Assembly: GCA_965197405.1 (NCBI GenBank)
Contig: OZ240206.1
Span: 1,612,001 to 1,676,000, forward strand
From: G965197405 sp965197405
GTDB taxonomy: Bacteria > Chloroflexota > Dehalococcoidia > Lucifugimonadales > JAGWBF01
DNA: 64,000 bases
Direction of reading: 5' to 3'
Shown: positions 1 to 8,539 of the stretch, piece by piece
Position numbering within the stretch: the first letter of the stretch is position 1
How the letters are laid out: the number at the start of each line of letters is the position of its first letter
Translations under genes and position numbers: made by a program
The notes under the pieces: model-generated
Databases searched by the model: none
Told to the model about the DNA's origin: nothing
What the model saw: the letters and a program-made list of their open reading frames with translations, nothing else

Positions 1-102
1 GGCTACCCCACGGACGCAGCCAAAGCCGGTGGAAAGAGGCGAAAGCCTCTGGCGGAGACCGCGCACAAAGAGCGTTTCGGGGAGAGGTGGGACGGCGTCT
101 GA
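1..102 (+). CDS. C-terminal end of an unidentified protein (partial)
   Basis: Frame +1 is open from the window edge to a TGA at 100-102 and gives 33 residues rich in Lys, Arg and Glu, ending GERWDGV. The composition is that of a normal charged protein tail, but no motif is visible and the family cannot be named. It is followed by a dispersed repeat and then the RidA gene. It could also be chance open sequence. Confidence 0.35.
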   Translation, partial: GYPTDAAKAGGKRRKPLAETAHKERFGERWDGV

Positions 103-130
103 GCGTCCCCACCGCAGCCCCGGGCAGATA

Positions 131-262
131 CAAGGCCTTTTCATTCTCGGAAGTTGTCATTTCGAGCGCAGCGAGAAATCTAAAATTCTTCGGTGGGCAG
201 AACGGCGCGAATAACAAGGACTTTAGACCCCTCGCTCTGCTCGGAGTGACAATGAAAACGAC
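131..262. repeat. Dispersed repeat family A, copy 1
   Basis: Carries the family core, a CATTTCGAGCGCAGCGAGAAATC arm followed about 60 bases later by the inverse arm GACCCCTCGCTCTGCTCGGAG, bounded by GGCCTTTTCATTCTC on the left and GTGACAATGAAA on the right. The two ends are imperfect inverted repeats. It fills the gap upstream of the RidA gene. Confidence 0.75.
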
Positions 263-290
263 CCGGACGGATAGTCAAGGAGGTGTCCCG

Positions 291-686
291 ATGGACAAGA
301 CTATACTGGAAAGCCCGGGAGTTATGAAGCCCAGGGGGATTATGTCCCAGGGGGTGAAGACCCCCGCTGGCAACCTGGTATTTGTCTCGGGCCAGGTCGC
401 CCGCAACGCCCAGGGAGAGGTGGTGGGGCGAGGAGACATCAAGGCCCAGACCCGCCAGACGTTGGAGAATGTCAGGTCGGTCCTGGAGGCCGGAGGAGCT
501 ACCCTGGACGACGTGGTGAAGGTGACGGTCTTCGTGACCAACGTGGAGGAGCACTTCTCCCAGATTCACGAGGTGAGGGCCGAGTTCTTCCGGAAGGACT
601 ACCCGGCCAGCACTCTCGTGGAGGTGAAGGCCCTCGCCGACAAAGACTTCCTCATAGAGATTGAGGCCATCGCCGTCACTCAGTGA
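291..686 (+). CDS. RidA/YjgF/YER057c/UK114-family enamine/imine deaminase
   Basis: A 131-residue protein of the usual RidA length. The family hydrolyses reactive 2-aminoacrylate and other enamine/imine intermediates released by PLP enzymes, in the cytosol as a trimer. Recognisable features are the N-terminal GNLVFVSGQVARN block, the central QTLENVRSVLEAGG helix, VVKVTVFVTN, and the C-terminal block YPASTLVEVKALADKDFLIEIE. The usual active-site Arg of archetypal RidA (in P-A-R-[ST]) is replaced by Ser (YPAST), so this may be one of the Rid subfamilies without canonical deaminase activity. ATG 291 is chosen because AAGGAGGTG lies just upstream; the frame stays open further upstream only through the repeat. 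Its stop overlaps the end of the convergent hydrolase gene by 7 bases. Confidence 0.9.
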   Translation: MDKTILESPGVMKPRGIMSQGVKTPAGNLVFVSGQVARNAQGEVVGRGDIKAQTRQTLENVRSVLEAGGATLDDVVKVTVFVTNVEEHFSQIHEVRAEFFRKDYPASTLVEVKALADKDFLIEIEAIAVTQ

Positions 687-1570
687 GTGGGGGGCAGGTG
701 CTCTCTGTACCAGTCCAGGGTCGCCGCCATCACCTCGCTGAAGGCGGGTTCGCTGTAGACCTCGTAGTGGCCGTAGCCCTTCAGCACTACCAACTTCTTC
801 GGCTCCCCGGCGTGGGCGTAAAGCTGCTCCGACTCCTCGGGCGGCACGAGGCGATCGTTGTCCGAGGTGATGAAGAGGATGGGCCGGGGCGAAACCTTGT
901 CCACAATCCATTCGGGGTTGAAGCCAAGGGTGTCGTCCACGTACTCCATCGGGATGGTGTTGACTGCCGAGGGATTGTTGCGGCGGGCCGCCGCGGCTAG
1001 CTCGGCGGACTGCCGGTCGGGCAGCAGTATATCGCTCCGCTCGACGAACTCCGACTTCCCCGTGGCGACCCTATTCTCGCGGTCGGCTTTTGAGGTCTCC
1101 AGCAGGTCGAACCACTCGTCCACCCGGCGGACCCGGCTCATCCAGCGCGCTCCATTGCCGATGCCCACCACGCTGACTATGCACTTGGCCCGCTCGTCCA
1201 CCGCGCCTACCCACGAGACCGTGGCCCCGCCGTAGCTGGTGCCGTAGAGGCCGAGTCTATCTTCATCCACCTCCGGTTGAAGGCCCAGGAAGGTCATCGC
1301 GGCCTGCACGTCCATGACCCGGCTGTAAGGGGCCAGGCGGCTGCGCGAGCCTTCGCTGTCTCCCCAGCCCTTGTAGTCGAAGGTCATCGCCACATAGCCG
1401 GCCTGGTTCAGCGCCCTCGCGTTATCGGGCAAGTAGAGGTCCTTCACGCCGGTGTAGCCGTGGCATAGGAGGACGGCGGAACGCTTCTCCCCCGGCCCCA
1501 TGTCGTCCGGCGTGTAGACGTCGCCGCAGAGCTTGGCCCCCTCGCTGTAGAACTCTATCGCACGCTTCAT
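680..1570 (-). CDS. Alpha/beta hydrolase (dienelactone hydrolase/S9-like)
   Basis: A 296-residue alpha/beta-hydrolase. The oxyanion motif HGYTG is near residue 38, the nucleophile elbow G-T-S-Y-G-G near 115, the acid in SDNDRLVPP, and the catalytic His in GYGHYEV near the C-terminus, so the triad is complete. No signal peptide is seen, so it is probably cytosolic. Such proteins act on esters, lactones or peptides; the substrate cannot be told from sequence. Start ATG 1570 is preferred to upstream in-frame codons because GAGAGGA precedes it and the upstream extension runs into a palindromic repeat. It converges on the RidA gene. Confidence 0.85.
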   Translation of the reverse strand: MKRAIEFYSEGAKLCGDVYTPDDMGPGEKRSAVLLCHGYTGVKDLYLPDNARALNQAGYVAMTFDYKGWGDSEGSRSRLAPYSRVMDVQAAMTFLGLQPEVDEDRLGLYGTSYGGATVSWVGAVDERAKCIVSVVGIGNGARWMSRVRRVDEWFDLLETSKADRENRVATGKSEFVERSDILLPDRQSAELAAAARRNNPSAVNTIPMEYVDDTLGFNPEWIVDKVSPRPILFITSDNDRLVPPEESEQLYAHAGEPKKLVVLKGYGHYEVYSEPAFSEVMAATLDWYREHLPPTH

Positions 1571-1677
1571 ATCTGGTCCTCTCTTGATATGGTCCGGCAT
1601 GGTTGATTTCGGGCGTATTATAGCATACGGGCGCAGACTCAAGCCTGGGGCCAGCGGGCGCCTTGCCCAGAGGTCCT

Positions 1678-1735
1678 TGTAGGGGCAACCCTTGTGGTTG
1701 CCCTGGTTGTGCTTGGGCGTCCACAAGGGACGCCC
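1678..1735. repeat. Palindromic repeat next to the IS5-like element
   Basis: The ends GTAGGGGCAACCC and GGGACGCCCCTAA are near inverse complements, forming a long imperfect hairpin between the hydrolase gene and the insertion sequence. The insertion sequence begins a few bases after its right end. No gene is visible. Confidence 0.5.
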
Positions 1736-1741
1736 CTAAGT

Positions 1742-2652
1742 AACTATCTCAAATTAGCGAGGCTCCATAGGCGGCGGTACCAGATAAGGGCGCAAGCCAA
1801 TTGAAGCAGGCCCAGGTAATTGGTGGGCTTCTTATCGTAGCGCACCAGTATCGCCCGGCACTTGGACAGCCAGCCCAGGGTGCGTTCCACCACCCACCGC
1901 CGGGCCGGGTGGGTTTTCTCGCCCGATTGGTCCAATTTCTCTTCGCCAATACGCCGGATATGAGGCTGGTATCCGGCGTCGGCGACGGTCACGTGGCCGG
2001 TGGGATTGTCATACCCCTTGTCCAGGCACAGGTTTTGGACCCCTTCCGGCCGGTCCACCACTATGCTCTCCAGCGTCGGCCTAAGGAGTTTCGTATCGTG
2101 GACATTGGCTCCGGCCACCACCACGCTCAGTGGCCCGCCGGCCGCGTCGACCAGGATGCTCTTCTTGCTCCCAGCCTTGCCCCGGTCCGTGGGATTGCGT
2201 CCAATGGCGCCCCCCCAAAACGCGCTTTTCCCATGGAGCAATCGGCCGACTGCCATTCCCAGTTTACGCCGTCCAATTCCTGGCATTCTTCGATCAAGGC
2301 AGCCCAGATGCCATCCAGTACCCCACGCTCTACCCAACGCTGGAAGGTCCGGTGGATGGTGCTGTCATCCCCCAGTTCCTTGGGCAAGTGGTTCCATTGG
2401 CAGGAACTGCGCATACGGAAGATGACCCCTTCCAGCATCTTGCGCTGGTCCACCCTTTTGCGCCCCTTCGCCTTGGGCGGGTCCAACTCCAAAATCACGG
2501 GTTCGATTCGCTCCCACAGGCCATCGGATATTTCCCATATCGTTGGCAGAGTCTCGCTCTTTCCCATCATCCACCACCACATGCGTTTCCCCTATCTTAA
2601 CCGAACCCCCTACGTTTTCTCCCTTTCAGACCAATCCTATTTTGAGATAGTT
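1742..2652 (-). mobile_element. IS5-family-like insertion sequence, complete
   Basis: A 12-base perfect terminal inverted repeat is present: AACTATCTCAAA at 1742-1753 and its complement TTTGAGATAGTT at 2641-2652. The bases CTAAGT occur on the left (1736-1741) and again on the right (2654-2659), which looks like a short target duplication, offset by one base. The interior is filled by a two-frame DDE transposase on the minus strand. The size of about 0.9 kb fits the IS427-type branch of IS5. Confidence 0.85.
1744..2582 (-). CDS. IS5-family DDE transposase, two frames joined by a -1 shift
   Basis: The first frame starts at 2582 and carries the IS5 N-terminal domain (WEISDGLWERIEPVI, then RMRSSCQWNHLPKELGD) and the first catalytic Asp in SADCSM. 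The second frame carries GRNPTDRGKAGSKKS, the second Asp in GANVHD, and the Glu in WVVERTLGW, ending at 1744. Together they give a full-length enzyme with all three DDE residues. The shift from frame one to frame two is -1 and must occur near 2210-2220, where the minus strand reads TTTT followed by seven G. Many IS427-type elements make their transposase by such slippage, so this may be programmed rather than a mutation; sequence alone does not settle it. Confidence 0.85.
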
Positions 2653-2736
2653 TCTAAGTATTGGGCCGTCTGATAGATTGAAACAGGTCCAATCCTGGGC
2701 GCGGGGGTTGCAAAAAGCTCGCCAGCCTGTCAAGAT

Positions 2737-3624
2737 ATGCTCATGAGGATAGGCGCCTTTGAGATAAAAGAGCCATTGCCCGACTTGCAGGAGCCCCACG
2801 CTATCAGCATCCTCCGCCCGTGGGTGAACGTGGGACGGTTGGGGACCCAGGTGCTGGGCCGGTTGGAGCGCCAGTTCGGGGCCTTGGAGCTGGGAGGGCT
2901 GGCCCAGCCCGGGCGGTTCTTTGACTTCACGCGCTATCGTCCCAGGACCCGCCTGGTGTCCGACCGCCGGGAGATGAGCATACCCAACAGTACCCTGAAA
3001 TACGCCCGGAGGGAGGAGAAGCCCGATTTCCTGTTCCTGAACCTGCGCGAGCCTCACGCCTTCGGCGAAGACTACGTCGAGTCCGTCGTGGAGATATTGA
3101 AGGCCTTCGGGGTGAAGCGGTACTGCCTCATCGGCGGGATGTACGACATTGTGCCCCACACCAGGCCCTTGCTGGTCTCCGGTGCGATGGGTGGACGAGA
3201 GGCGGTGGAGGAAGCGAAGAGGGTTGGGATACAGGAGAGCAGCTACCAGGGGCCTACCAGCATCACCTCGCTAATCACCCAGGAGGCCCTCAAGCTGGGG
3301 ATTGACCATATGACCTTTGTGGTACATCTTCCCCAGTACGTCCAGCTCGAGGAGGACTATGCCGGCGCGGCGCGGCTGATGGGGCTGCTATCTACGATAT
3401 ACCAGCTCCCCCCCCACCTGATAGACGAGGAGCGGGGGCAGAGGCAGTACCAGGACCTCAATGCAGCGGTGGAGCGCAACCCGGAGCTAAAGGGAGTCCT
3501 TCAACAGTTGGAGTCCCAGTATGATGCCAAGCAGGGGCCGCCGCAAGAGCCGCCCCCGCCCCCTCTCTCCCCCGAGGTGGAGAGGTTCCTTCAAGAGCTG
3601 GACCAGAAGGAGGATGAGGGGTAG
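2737..3624 (+). CDS. PAC2-family protein
   Basis: A 295-residue protein of the PAC2 family, named after the proteasome assembly chaperone 2 domain and widespread in actinobacteria and Chloroflexota. The core runs from about residue 20 to 240, with ILRPWVNVGRLGTQVL, FDFTRYRPRTRLV, the FLFLNLREPH strand, VKRYCLIGGMYDIVPHTRP and SSYQGPTSITSLI. The C-terminal 55 residues are a proline-rich stretch followed by a charged helix (QEPPPPPLSPEVERFLQEL) and are probably a flexible tail. The bacterial role is not established. No clear ribosome binding site precedes ATG 2737; ATG 2743 is equally possible. Confidence 0.85.
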   Translation: MLMRIGAFEIKEPLPDLQEPHAISILRPWVNVGRLGTQVLGRLERQFGALELGGLAQPGRFFDFTRYRPRTRLVSDRREMSIPNSTLKYARREEKPDFLFLNLREPHAFGEDYVESVVEILKAFGVKRYCLIGGMYDIVPHTRPLLVSGAMGGREAVEEAKRVGIQESSYQGPTSITSLITQEALKLGIDHMTFVVHLPQYVQLEEDYAGAARLMGLLSTIYQLPPHLIDEERGQRQYQDLNAAVERNPELKGVLQQLESQYDAKQGPPQEPPPPPLSPEVERFLQELDQKEDEG

Positions 3625-3764
3625 GCCACACCCCCGCCACCAAAGGGCGTTGCGACTCGGCGAGGTGAGAGCAGGACGGCGGGAGGGGTCTGCTTTGAGC
3701 ACTCCCAGGCTCTCAACTGTCCGCCTGTTCCCGCCCTACGTTAAAATGCAGGCCGTATGAACCC

Positions 3765-5465
3765 ATGAAAGTCCTGCGCCTATTGACTCTAGCCCTGGCG
3801 CTCCTGCTGGCCGTGGCCTGCGCCGGGGAGAGTCCCACGGCTGTCCCCACTGCCATACCGACGGCCACGCCGCCCGCCACCCCGGACTTGGAAGCGACGG
3901 TGCAAGCTATGGTGTCCGCCGCTCTCCCCACGGCAGCGCCTACCCCCACGCCGGACATTGACGCTACCGTCGAGGCCCGTGTAGCTGCCACCGTCGCTGC
4001 TATGCCAACTCCCACTGATACGCCTATCCCAATACCGACACCTTTAACCACCACGACACCCATGTCCGTCCCAACCGCTACACCCACGCCGACGTCTATT
4101 GCGACGCCGACACCCATTCCGACTATGACACCAACCCCTACGTCTGCCCCAACACCAACCGCTACCCCAGTGTCCACCGCCACACCTATCCCTACACCAA
4201 CTGCGACGCCAACGCCCGCCGCTGCTTTTACCTCTGTCAGTTCCGGACCTCTTCACACATGCGGAGTGAAGACCGACGGCTCCGTCGCTTGCTGGGGTTT
4301 CAATAAGGGCAGGCATGGCAATTTCGCTGGACAAACCACGCCGCCCGCCGGTCCCTTCGCCTCTGTCAGTTCCGGACCTCTTCACACATGCGGAGTGAAG
4401 ACCGACGGCTCCGTCGTTTGCTGGGGCGATAACATATTTGACCAAGTCACATCGCCTGAAGGTCCCTTCACATCCGTCAGTGCTGGGGCTTATCACACCT
4501 GCGGGGTGAAGACCGACGGCTCCGTCCTTTGCTGGGGCTATGATAGTGAGGGTCGGGCCACACCGCCCGCCGGTGCTTTCGCATCCGTCAGCGCGGGTCG
4601 GTCGCACACCTGCGGGGTGAAGACCGACGGCTCCGTCCTTTGCTGGGGCTATGATAGTGAAGGTCGGGCCACACCGCCCGCCGGTGCTTTCGCATCCGTC
4701 AGCGCGGGTGGGTCGCACGCCTGCGGGGTGAAGACCGACGGCTCCGTCCTTTGCTGGGGCTATGATAGTGAAGGTCAGGCCACACCGCCCGCCGGTGCCT
4801 TCGCATCCGTCAGCGCGGGTGGGTCGCACACCTGCGGGGTGAAGACCGACGGGTCCGTCGTTTGCTGGGGTTTAAATGAGGACTTTCGTGGCAATACCGT
4901 TGGCCAAGCCACTCCCCCAGACGGTCCTTTCACATCCGTCAGCGCGGGCGGTCTTCACACCTGCGGGGTGAAGACCGACGGGTCCGTCCTTTGCTGGGGC
5001 TATGATAGTGAGGGTCAGGCCACACCGCCCCCCGCCGGTGCCTTCGCATCCGTCAGCGCGGGTAGGTCGCACACCTGCGGGGTGAAGACCGACGGGTCCG
5101 TCCTTTGCTGGGGCTATGATGGTCAAGGTCGGGCCACGCCGCCCGACGGTCCCTTCGCATCCGTCAGCGCGGGTGGGTCGCACACCTGCGGGGTGAAGAC
5201 CGACGGGTCCGTCCTTTGCTGGGGCGCTAACTGGGATGGTCAGGCCGCACCGCCCGCCGGTCTCTTCGCATCCGTCAGCGCGGGTAGCTCGCACACCTGC
5301 GGGGTGAAAACCGACGGCTCCATCGTTTGCTGGGGTTTAAATAAGGACTTTGATTGCAAAATCGTTGACCAAGCCACGCCGCCTGGCGGAACCGCAGGGA
5401 CCGGCAGTGCGGGCGCGGCCTATATCCGGGGAGTGAAGACCCCTTGGCTCACTCTATGTCCATGA
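3765..5465 (+). CDS. RCC1-repeat lipoprotein with Thr/Pro-rich linker, ended by an in-frame stop
   Basis: The protein begins with a lipoprotein signal (hydrophobic stretch to LLLAVACAG, lipobox Cys about residue 20). Then come about 130 residues of Thr-Pro-Ala repeats typical of an extended cell-surface linker, and at least ten RCC1-like blade repeats with consensus HTCGVKTDGSVLCWG about every 40 residues. It is presumably an exported beta-propeller anchored to the membrane; the ligand is unknown. An eleventh repeat is degenerate, and TGA 5463-5465 ends the frame. The same frame continues after the TGA with one more good repeat (HTCGVETNGSVVCWG) up to TAA 5557-5559. The intact ancestor therefore ended at 5559. 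The repeats are near identical in DNA from 4450 to 5340, which favours recombination. Confidence 0.85.
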   Translation: MKVLRLLTLALALLLAVACAGESPTAVPTAIPTATPPATPDLEATVQAMVSAALPTAAPTPTPDIDATVEARVAATVAAMPTPTDTPIPIPTPLTTTTPMSVPTATPTPTSIATPTPIPTMTPTPTSAPTPTATPVSTATPIPTPTATPTPAAAFTSVSSGPLHTCGVKTDGSVACWGFNKGRHGNFAGQTTPPAGPFASVSSGPLHTCGVKTDGSVVCWGDNIFDQVTSPEGPFTSVSAGAYHTCGVKTDGSVLCWGYDSEGRATPPAGAFASVSAGRSHTCGVKTDGSVLCWGYDSEGRATPPAGAFASVSAGGSHACGVKTDGSVLCWGYDSEGQATPPAGAFASVSAGGSHTCGVKTDGSVVCWGLNEDFRGNTVGQATPPDGPFTSVSAGGLHTCGVKTDGSVLCWGYDSEGQATPPPAGAFASVSAGRSHTCGVKTDGSVLCWGYDGQGRATPPDGPFASVSAGGSHTCGVKTDGSVLCWGANWDGQAAPPAGLFASVSAGSSHTCGVKTDGSIVCWGLNKDFDCKIVDQATPPGGTAGTGSAGAAYIRGVKTPWLTLCP

Positions 5466-5627
5466 GTGTCCACGCGGGCCCACACCTGCGGAGTGGAGAC
5501 CAACGGCTCCGTCGTCTGCTGGGGCGATGACACCTATGGTCAAGCCACACCGCCAGGATAACGGGCTCAAGGAGGCGGGTGAGGCATCCTGGGGACCCTG
5601 TGCGGAAGTCTATAGCCGCATAGCGAG

Positions 5628-6059
5628 CTACTTCACCTCCTCGGCAAATATGATCCTCCACTCCCCGGCCACCTCCCGGAAGGCCATGCGGATGCGCCGC
5701 TTGCCCAGAGGCTCCTTCATGGTCAGATACATTTCCCTTTCGTTGTGGCCGACTATCCACGGAGGGGTCTCCTCGCTCAGCCCCAGCTTTACGCCAAAGC
5801 GCTTGACCCTTCCTATCTCGCCGCGGACCGTTCCATCCCGCTGCTGGCGGTAGTCCTCCTCCAGATACCCCAACGCTCCGTCGGCATCGTAGGCGTTGAA
5901 GGCCTCCCAATAGGCGAAGGCGAGCTTCCTGAGAGCGTCCGCCTCCTGGGGATCACCCAGGGGGCCAGGGTTCAGCGTTGCGGTTGGCGAGCTACCGCAG
6001 GCCGCGCCGATGGCAGCCAGCGTCATGAACACCCCGAAAGCTGCCCACCGTCTCAGCAT
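5628..6059 (-). CDS. Small lipoprotein with an NTF2/SnoaL-like domain
   Basis: A 143-residue protein. The first 22 residues are a lipoprotein signal ending at LAAIGAACGS, so Cys about 21 would be lipidated and the protein held at the outer face of the membrane. The rest (LAFAYWEAFNAYDADGALGYLEEDYR and GEWRIIFAEE at the end) has the pattern of a short NTF2-like or SnoaL-like alpha+beta cone. No catalytic motif can be named, and the fold assignment is an inference. It converges on the RCC1 lipoprotein gene; the 160 bases between them hold the tail of the RCC1 repeats. Confidence 0.7.
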   Translation of the reverse strand: MLRRWAAFGVFMTLAAIGAACGSSPTATLNPGPLGDPQEADALRKLAFAYWEAFNAYDADGALGYLEEDYRQQRDGTVRGEIGRVKRFGVKLGLSEETPPWIVGHNEREMYLTMKEPLGKRRIRMAFREVAGEWRIIFAEEVK

Positions 6060-6187
6060 AGATCTCGCGCACCTCCGAGGAGTCTCACCAGTGGGTCCGG
6101 TCTCTTTCCATCAGGCATGTCCGGCGGCTACCCGAGGCATAGCAGTCAGCCGGGACTCCAGACCCCTCGCCCCGCTCGGGGTGACAA

Positions 6188-6267
6188 TTACTGATGCGTG
6201 AGTAAATATCTAAACCAGTCCCGTCGGGGAAGCGCCAGAATGTAGTGATTCATTCACTTATCAGTAA
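6188..6267. repeat. MITE-like repeat family B, copy 1 (short form)
   Basis: Left end TTACTGATGCGTGAGTAAAT and right end CATTCACTTATCAGTAA are inverse complements with a few mismatches; the element is 80 bases. The interior holds CTAAACCAGTCCCGTCGGGG and GAAGCGCCAG, shared with the copies at 21957 and 57690. Confidence 0.8.
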
Positions 6268-6346
6268 AAGTCCCCCTCTCTCCCCGAGGTGGAGCGGTCC
6301 CTTCAAGGCTGGACCGGAACGGGACGAAGGCCAGGGCGTGCGCCGT

Positions 6347-7213
6347 CTACGACGTTACTTCCTTGTACCAGTCCAGGATTTCGCTGCCGGTCATGAAGAC
6401 GACGCCCTCGTGTCTCTTGATGTACTCGAATAGCCTGTCGTAGTAGCGTATGCGGTGGGGCACTCCCGTGATGTAAGGGTGGGTGGAAACCGCCATTATC
6501 CTGGCGCTCTCGGCTCCCTCCTCGTACAGCGTGTCAAAATGGTCTCGCGACCGCTCGAATATCTCCGGCGATGCGTGGTGCTGTATCAGGTACATCGGTA
6601 TGTCGTTAATTTCCACCGTGTAGGGTATGGAGATTAGACTGCCGTTTCTCACCTTCATGGGGTAGGGCTGGTCGTCGTTGACCCAATCGCATACGTACTC
6701 GATGCCCTCCTCGGCCAGGATGTCGGGAGTTTCGAAGGTCTCCGCCAAGCCCGGCCCCATCCATCCCCTGGGGGCCTTGCCCGTAGTCTCCTTGATTAGC
6801 TGGATGGACCTCCTTATGACGTCCCGCTCGTCTTCCTCCAGGTTCAGGGTCCTCTGGATGAAGCCGTGGCCGAGAATCTCCCACCCGCTCCGGACGCTCT
6901 CCTCCACTATGATGGGGTAAGAGTTGCAGATGGAGGCGTTGAGGCTTACGGTCGCCCTTATCCCGTGCTTGTCCAGCACCCGCTTCATTCGCCAGAACCC
7001 GGCCCTCAGCCCGTAGTCGAACCAGCTGAAGTTGGCGATGTCGGGGATTACCGTGACCCCCTGGGGAGCGGGTATCACCGTGCGGGCCATCGCGGCGTTG
7101 ATGTCCCATTCCTCCACGTTGATGATGGGCCATACCGCTATCCGGGCGTTGCCCGGGAGCTTTAGGGGTACGCGGTGAAAGAGGGGGCTATAGTCGGCTC
7201 TGGGATTGCTCAT
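6347..7213 (-). CDS. Polysaccharide deacetylase-family (NodB/PuuE-like) hydrolase
   Basis: A 288-residue protein with the polysaccharide-deacetylase (NodB) barrel. Visible features are the start of the domain in RIAVWPIINVEEW, DYGLRAGFWRMKRVLDKHGIRATVSLNASICNSYP, GWEILGHGFIQRTL carrying the metal-site His, GWMGPGLAETFETPDILAEEG, and VSTHPYITGVPHR near the C-terminus. The arrangement resembles PuuE-like allantoinases and related cytosolic members rather than secreted chitin deacetylases; there is no signal peptide. Substrate is unknown. It stands alone, with repeat-filled gaps on both sides. Confidence 0.8.
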   Translation of the reverse strand: MSNPRADYSPLFHRVPLKLPGNARIAVWPIINVEEWDINAAMARTVIPAPQGVTVIPDIANFSWFDYGLRAGFWRMKRVLDKHGIRATVSLNASICNSYPIIVEESVRSGWEILGHGFIQRTLNLEEDERDVIRRSIQLIKETTGKAPRGWMGPGLAETFETPDILAEEGIEYVCDWVNDDQPYPMKVRNGSLISIPYTVEINDIPMYLIQHHASPEIFERSRDHFDTLYEEGAESARIMAVSTHPYITGVPHRIRYYDRLFEYIKRHEGVVFMTGSEILDWYKEVTS

Positions 7214-7609
7214 CGGCGCTCCTTTCTGCGTGGGGTGGTGTTTTCAAATGCCTTCTCCCCTAGCGGGAGAAGGTTAGGATGAGGGGGAGTTGTCTCGATA
7301 CCTTCACCCTACCACTGTCAACCATTGATGAATGTACTGGCCTATGGTAGTCTGTCCGCGAAACTTGTAATCTGCAAGTTCGCGGTTGCGAAGAAGTCTC
7401 CACAAAGCTCTTTCTGAGTCAGTTGATTGTTTTCTGAGTCCTCGTGCTCTTGATGTAACACTCATCACCCTCACCTCAATCCTCTCCCGTCAAGGGAGAG
7501 GAGGCCCGATACCCCTCATCCCTTCGGCAAGCTCAGAGCAGGCTCCAACCTTCTCCCGTAAGACGTGAAGGAGCTTTGCAAACACCCACTGACCACTAGC
7601 CACTGGGGG
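7214..7609. repeat. Gene-free gap filled with repeat family C and a hairpin
   Basis: The left part (7245-7315) holds CCTTCTCCCCTAGCGGGAG and AAGGTTAGGATGAGGGGGAG. The right part (7470-7575) holds CAATCCTCTCCCGTCAAGGG, matching the family C elements at 23397, 30318 and 39626. Between them, 7357-7384 forms a hairpin with arms CGCGAAACTTG and CAAGTTCGCG. A family D stretch CACTGACCACTAGCCACTG lies at 7588-7606. No coding frame is convincing. Confidence 0.6.
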
Positions 7610-8512
7610 CTATCGCAGGTCCTTGGGCAGGACGAAGGTGATGTTCTCCTCCACGCCTGACATAGTCGTTACGTTATCGGGCGCAAGCGCGCTTATAACC
7701 TCGTCCACCAGCTCCTCCGGCGTCGAGGCGCCGGAGGTTATGCCCACCCGGTTGACGCCAGCCAGCCATTCCCTGTCCATGTCCTCGGGCCCGTTTATGA
7801 GGTATGCGGGCACTCCCTGGGCCTCGGCAACTTCCCGGAGACGGTTGCAGTTCGAGCTGTTCTGCGCGCCTATAACCAGCACGATGTCCACCTTGCGGGC
7901 CATCTCTTTGGTCGCCTCCTGGCGGTTGGTGGTGGCGTAGCATATGTCCGCCCTGGTTATCACGTTGCGGAAGGTCCTCTGCATTTCCTCCACCACGTGC
8001 TGGGTGTCATCCACCGAGAGGGTTGTCTGGGTGAGGACGACCACCGGCGTGTCGCTGCTCCATTCCGGCAGGCTCATGCCCTCCCGCTCGTCCACCAGGG
8101 TCATGGGCGTCTGGCCCATAGTCCCACGGACCTCCTGGTGGCCTCGGTGCCCCACCAGGGCTATCTTTCTGCCCTCTCTGTGGTACTTCCTTGCCTCGTT
8201 ATGGACTCGCGTCACCAGGGGGCAGGTGGCGTCTATGACCTTGAGGCCGAGCGCCTCGGCCTTCTGGAAGTCCTCGGGCGGAGAGCCGTGGGCGGAGAAG
8301 ACCACCACGGACTTTGGAGGTATCTCCTCGACGTTTTCCACCGTTCTGGCGCCCTTCCTCTCCAGGCTGGCTACCACGTAGGGGTTGTGGACGATCTGGT
8401 GCTTTACGTAGACCGGTGGCCCAAACCTCTCCAGGCACAGCTCCACCACCTCAATGGCCCTCACCACGCCAGCGCAGAAACCCCTCGGTGAGCTGAGTGT
8501 CACTTCCATCAA
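7610..8512 (-). CDS. ispH: 4-hydroxy-3-methylbut-2-enyl diphosphate reductase
   Basis: IspH (LytB) makes isopentenyl and dimethylallyl diphosphate from HMBPP in the last step of the MEP isoprenoid pathway, using a 4Fe-4S cluster. The 300-residue protein has the three conserved cluster cysteines in GFCAGVVRAI (about residue 12), DATCPLVTRVH (about 96) and CYATTNRQ (about 193). It also has the substrate motifs VFSAHGSPP, GHRGHQEVRGTMGQ, SNCNRLREVA and GITSGASTPE. Length and start (ATG 8512) are normal. ispE of the same pathway is at 43528. thrC follows the same direction 27 bases upstream, so the two may be cotranscribed. Confidence 0.96.
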   Translation of the reverse strand: MMEVTLSSPRGFCAGVVRAIEVVELCLERFGPPVYVKHQIVHNPYVVASLERKGARTVENVEEIPPKSVVVFSAHGSPPEDFQKAEALGLKVIDATCPLVTRVHNEARKYHREGRKIALVGHRGHQEVRGTMGQTPMTLVDEREGMSLPEWSSDTPVVVLTQTTLSVDDTQHVVEEMQRTFRNVITRADICYATTNRQEATKEMARKVDIVLVIGAQNSSNCNRLREVAEAQGVPAYLINGPEDMDREWLAGVNRVGITSGASTPEELVDEVISALAPDNVTTMSGVEENITFVLPKDLR

Positions 8513-8539
8513 GACGCCTCCCCGTGTTTTGAGTCCCTA

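Noticed and set aside
4450..5340. Regular repeats resembling a CRISPR array
   Set aside because: The units are about 120 bases, coding, in frame and translate to RCC1 blades; there are no spacers or cas genes.
5463..5559. The TGA in the RCC1 lipoprotein read as selenocysteine
   Set aside because: It falls in a degenerate structural repeat with no redox context; the nearest hairpin loop starts about 13 bases after the TGA and lacks an early G. A simple nonsense change is more likely.
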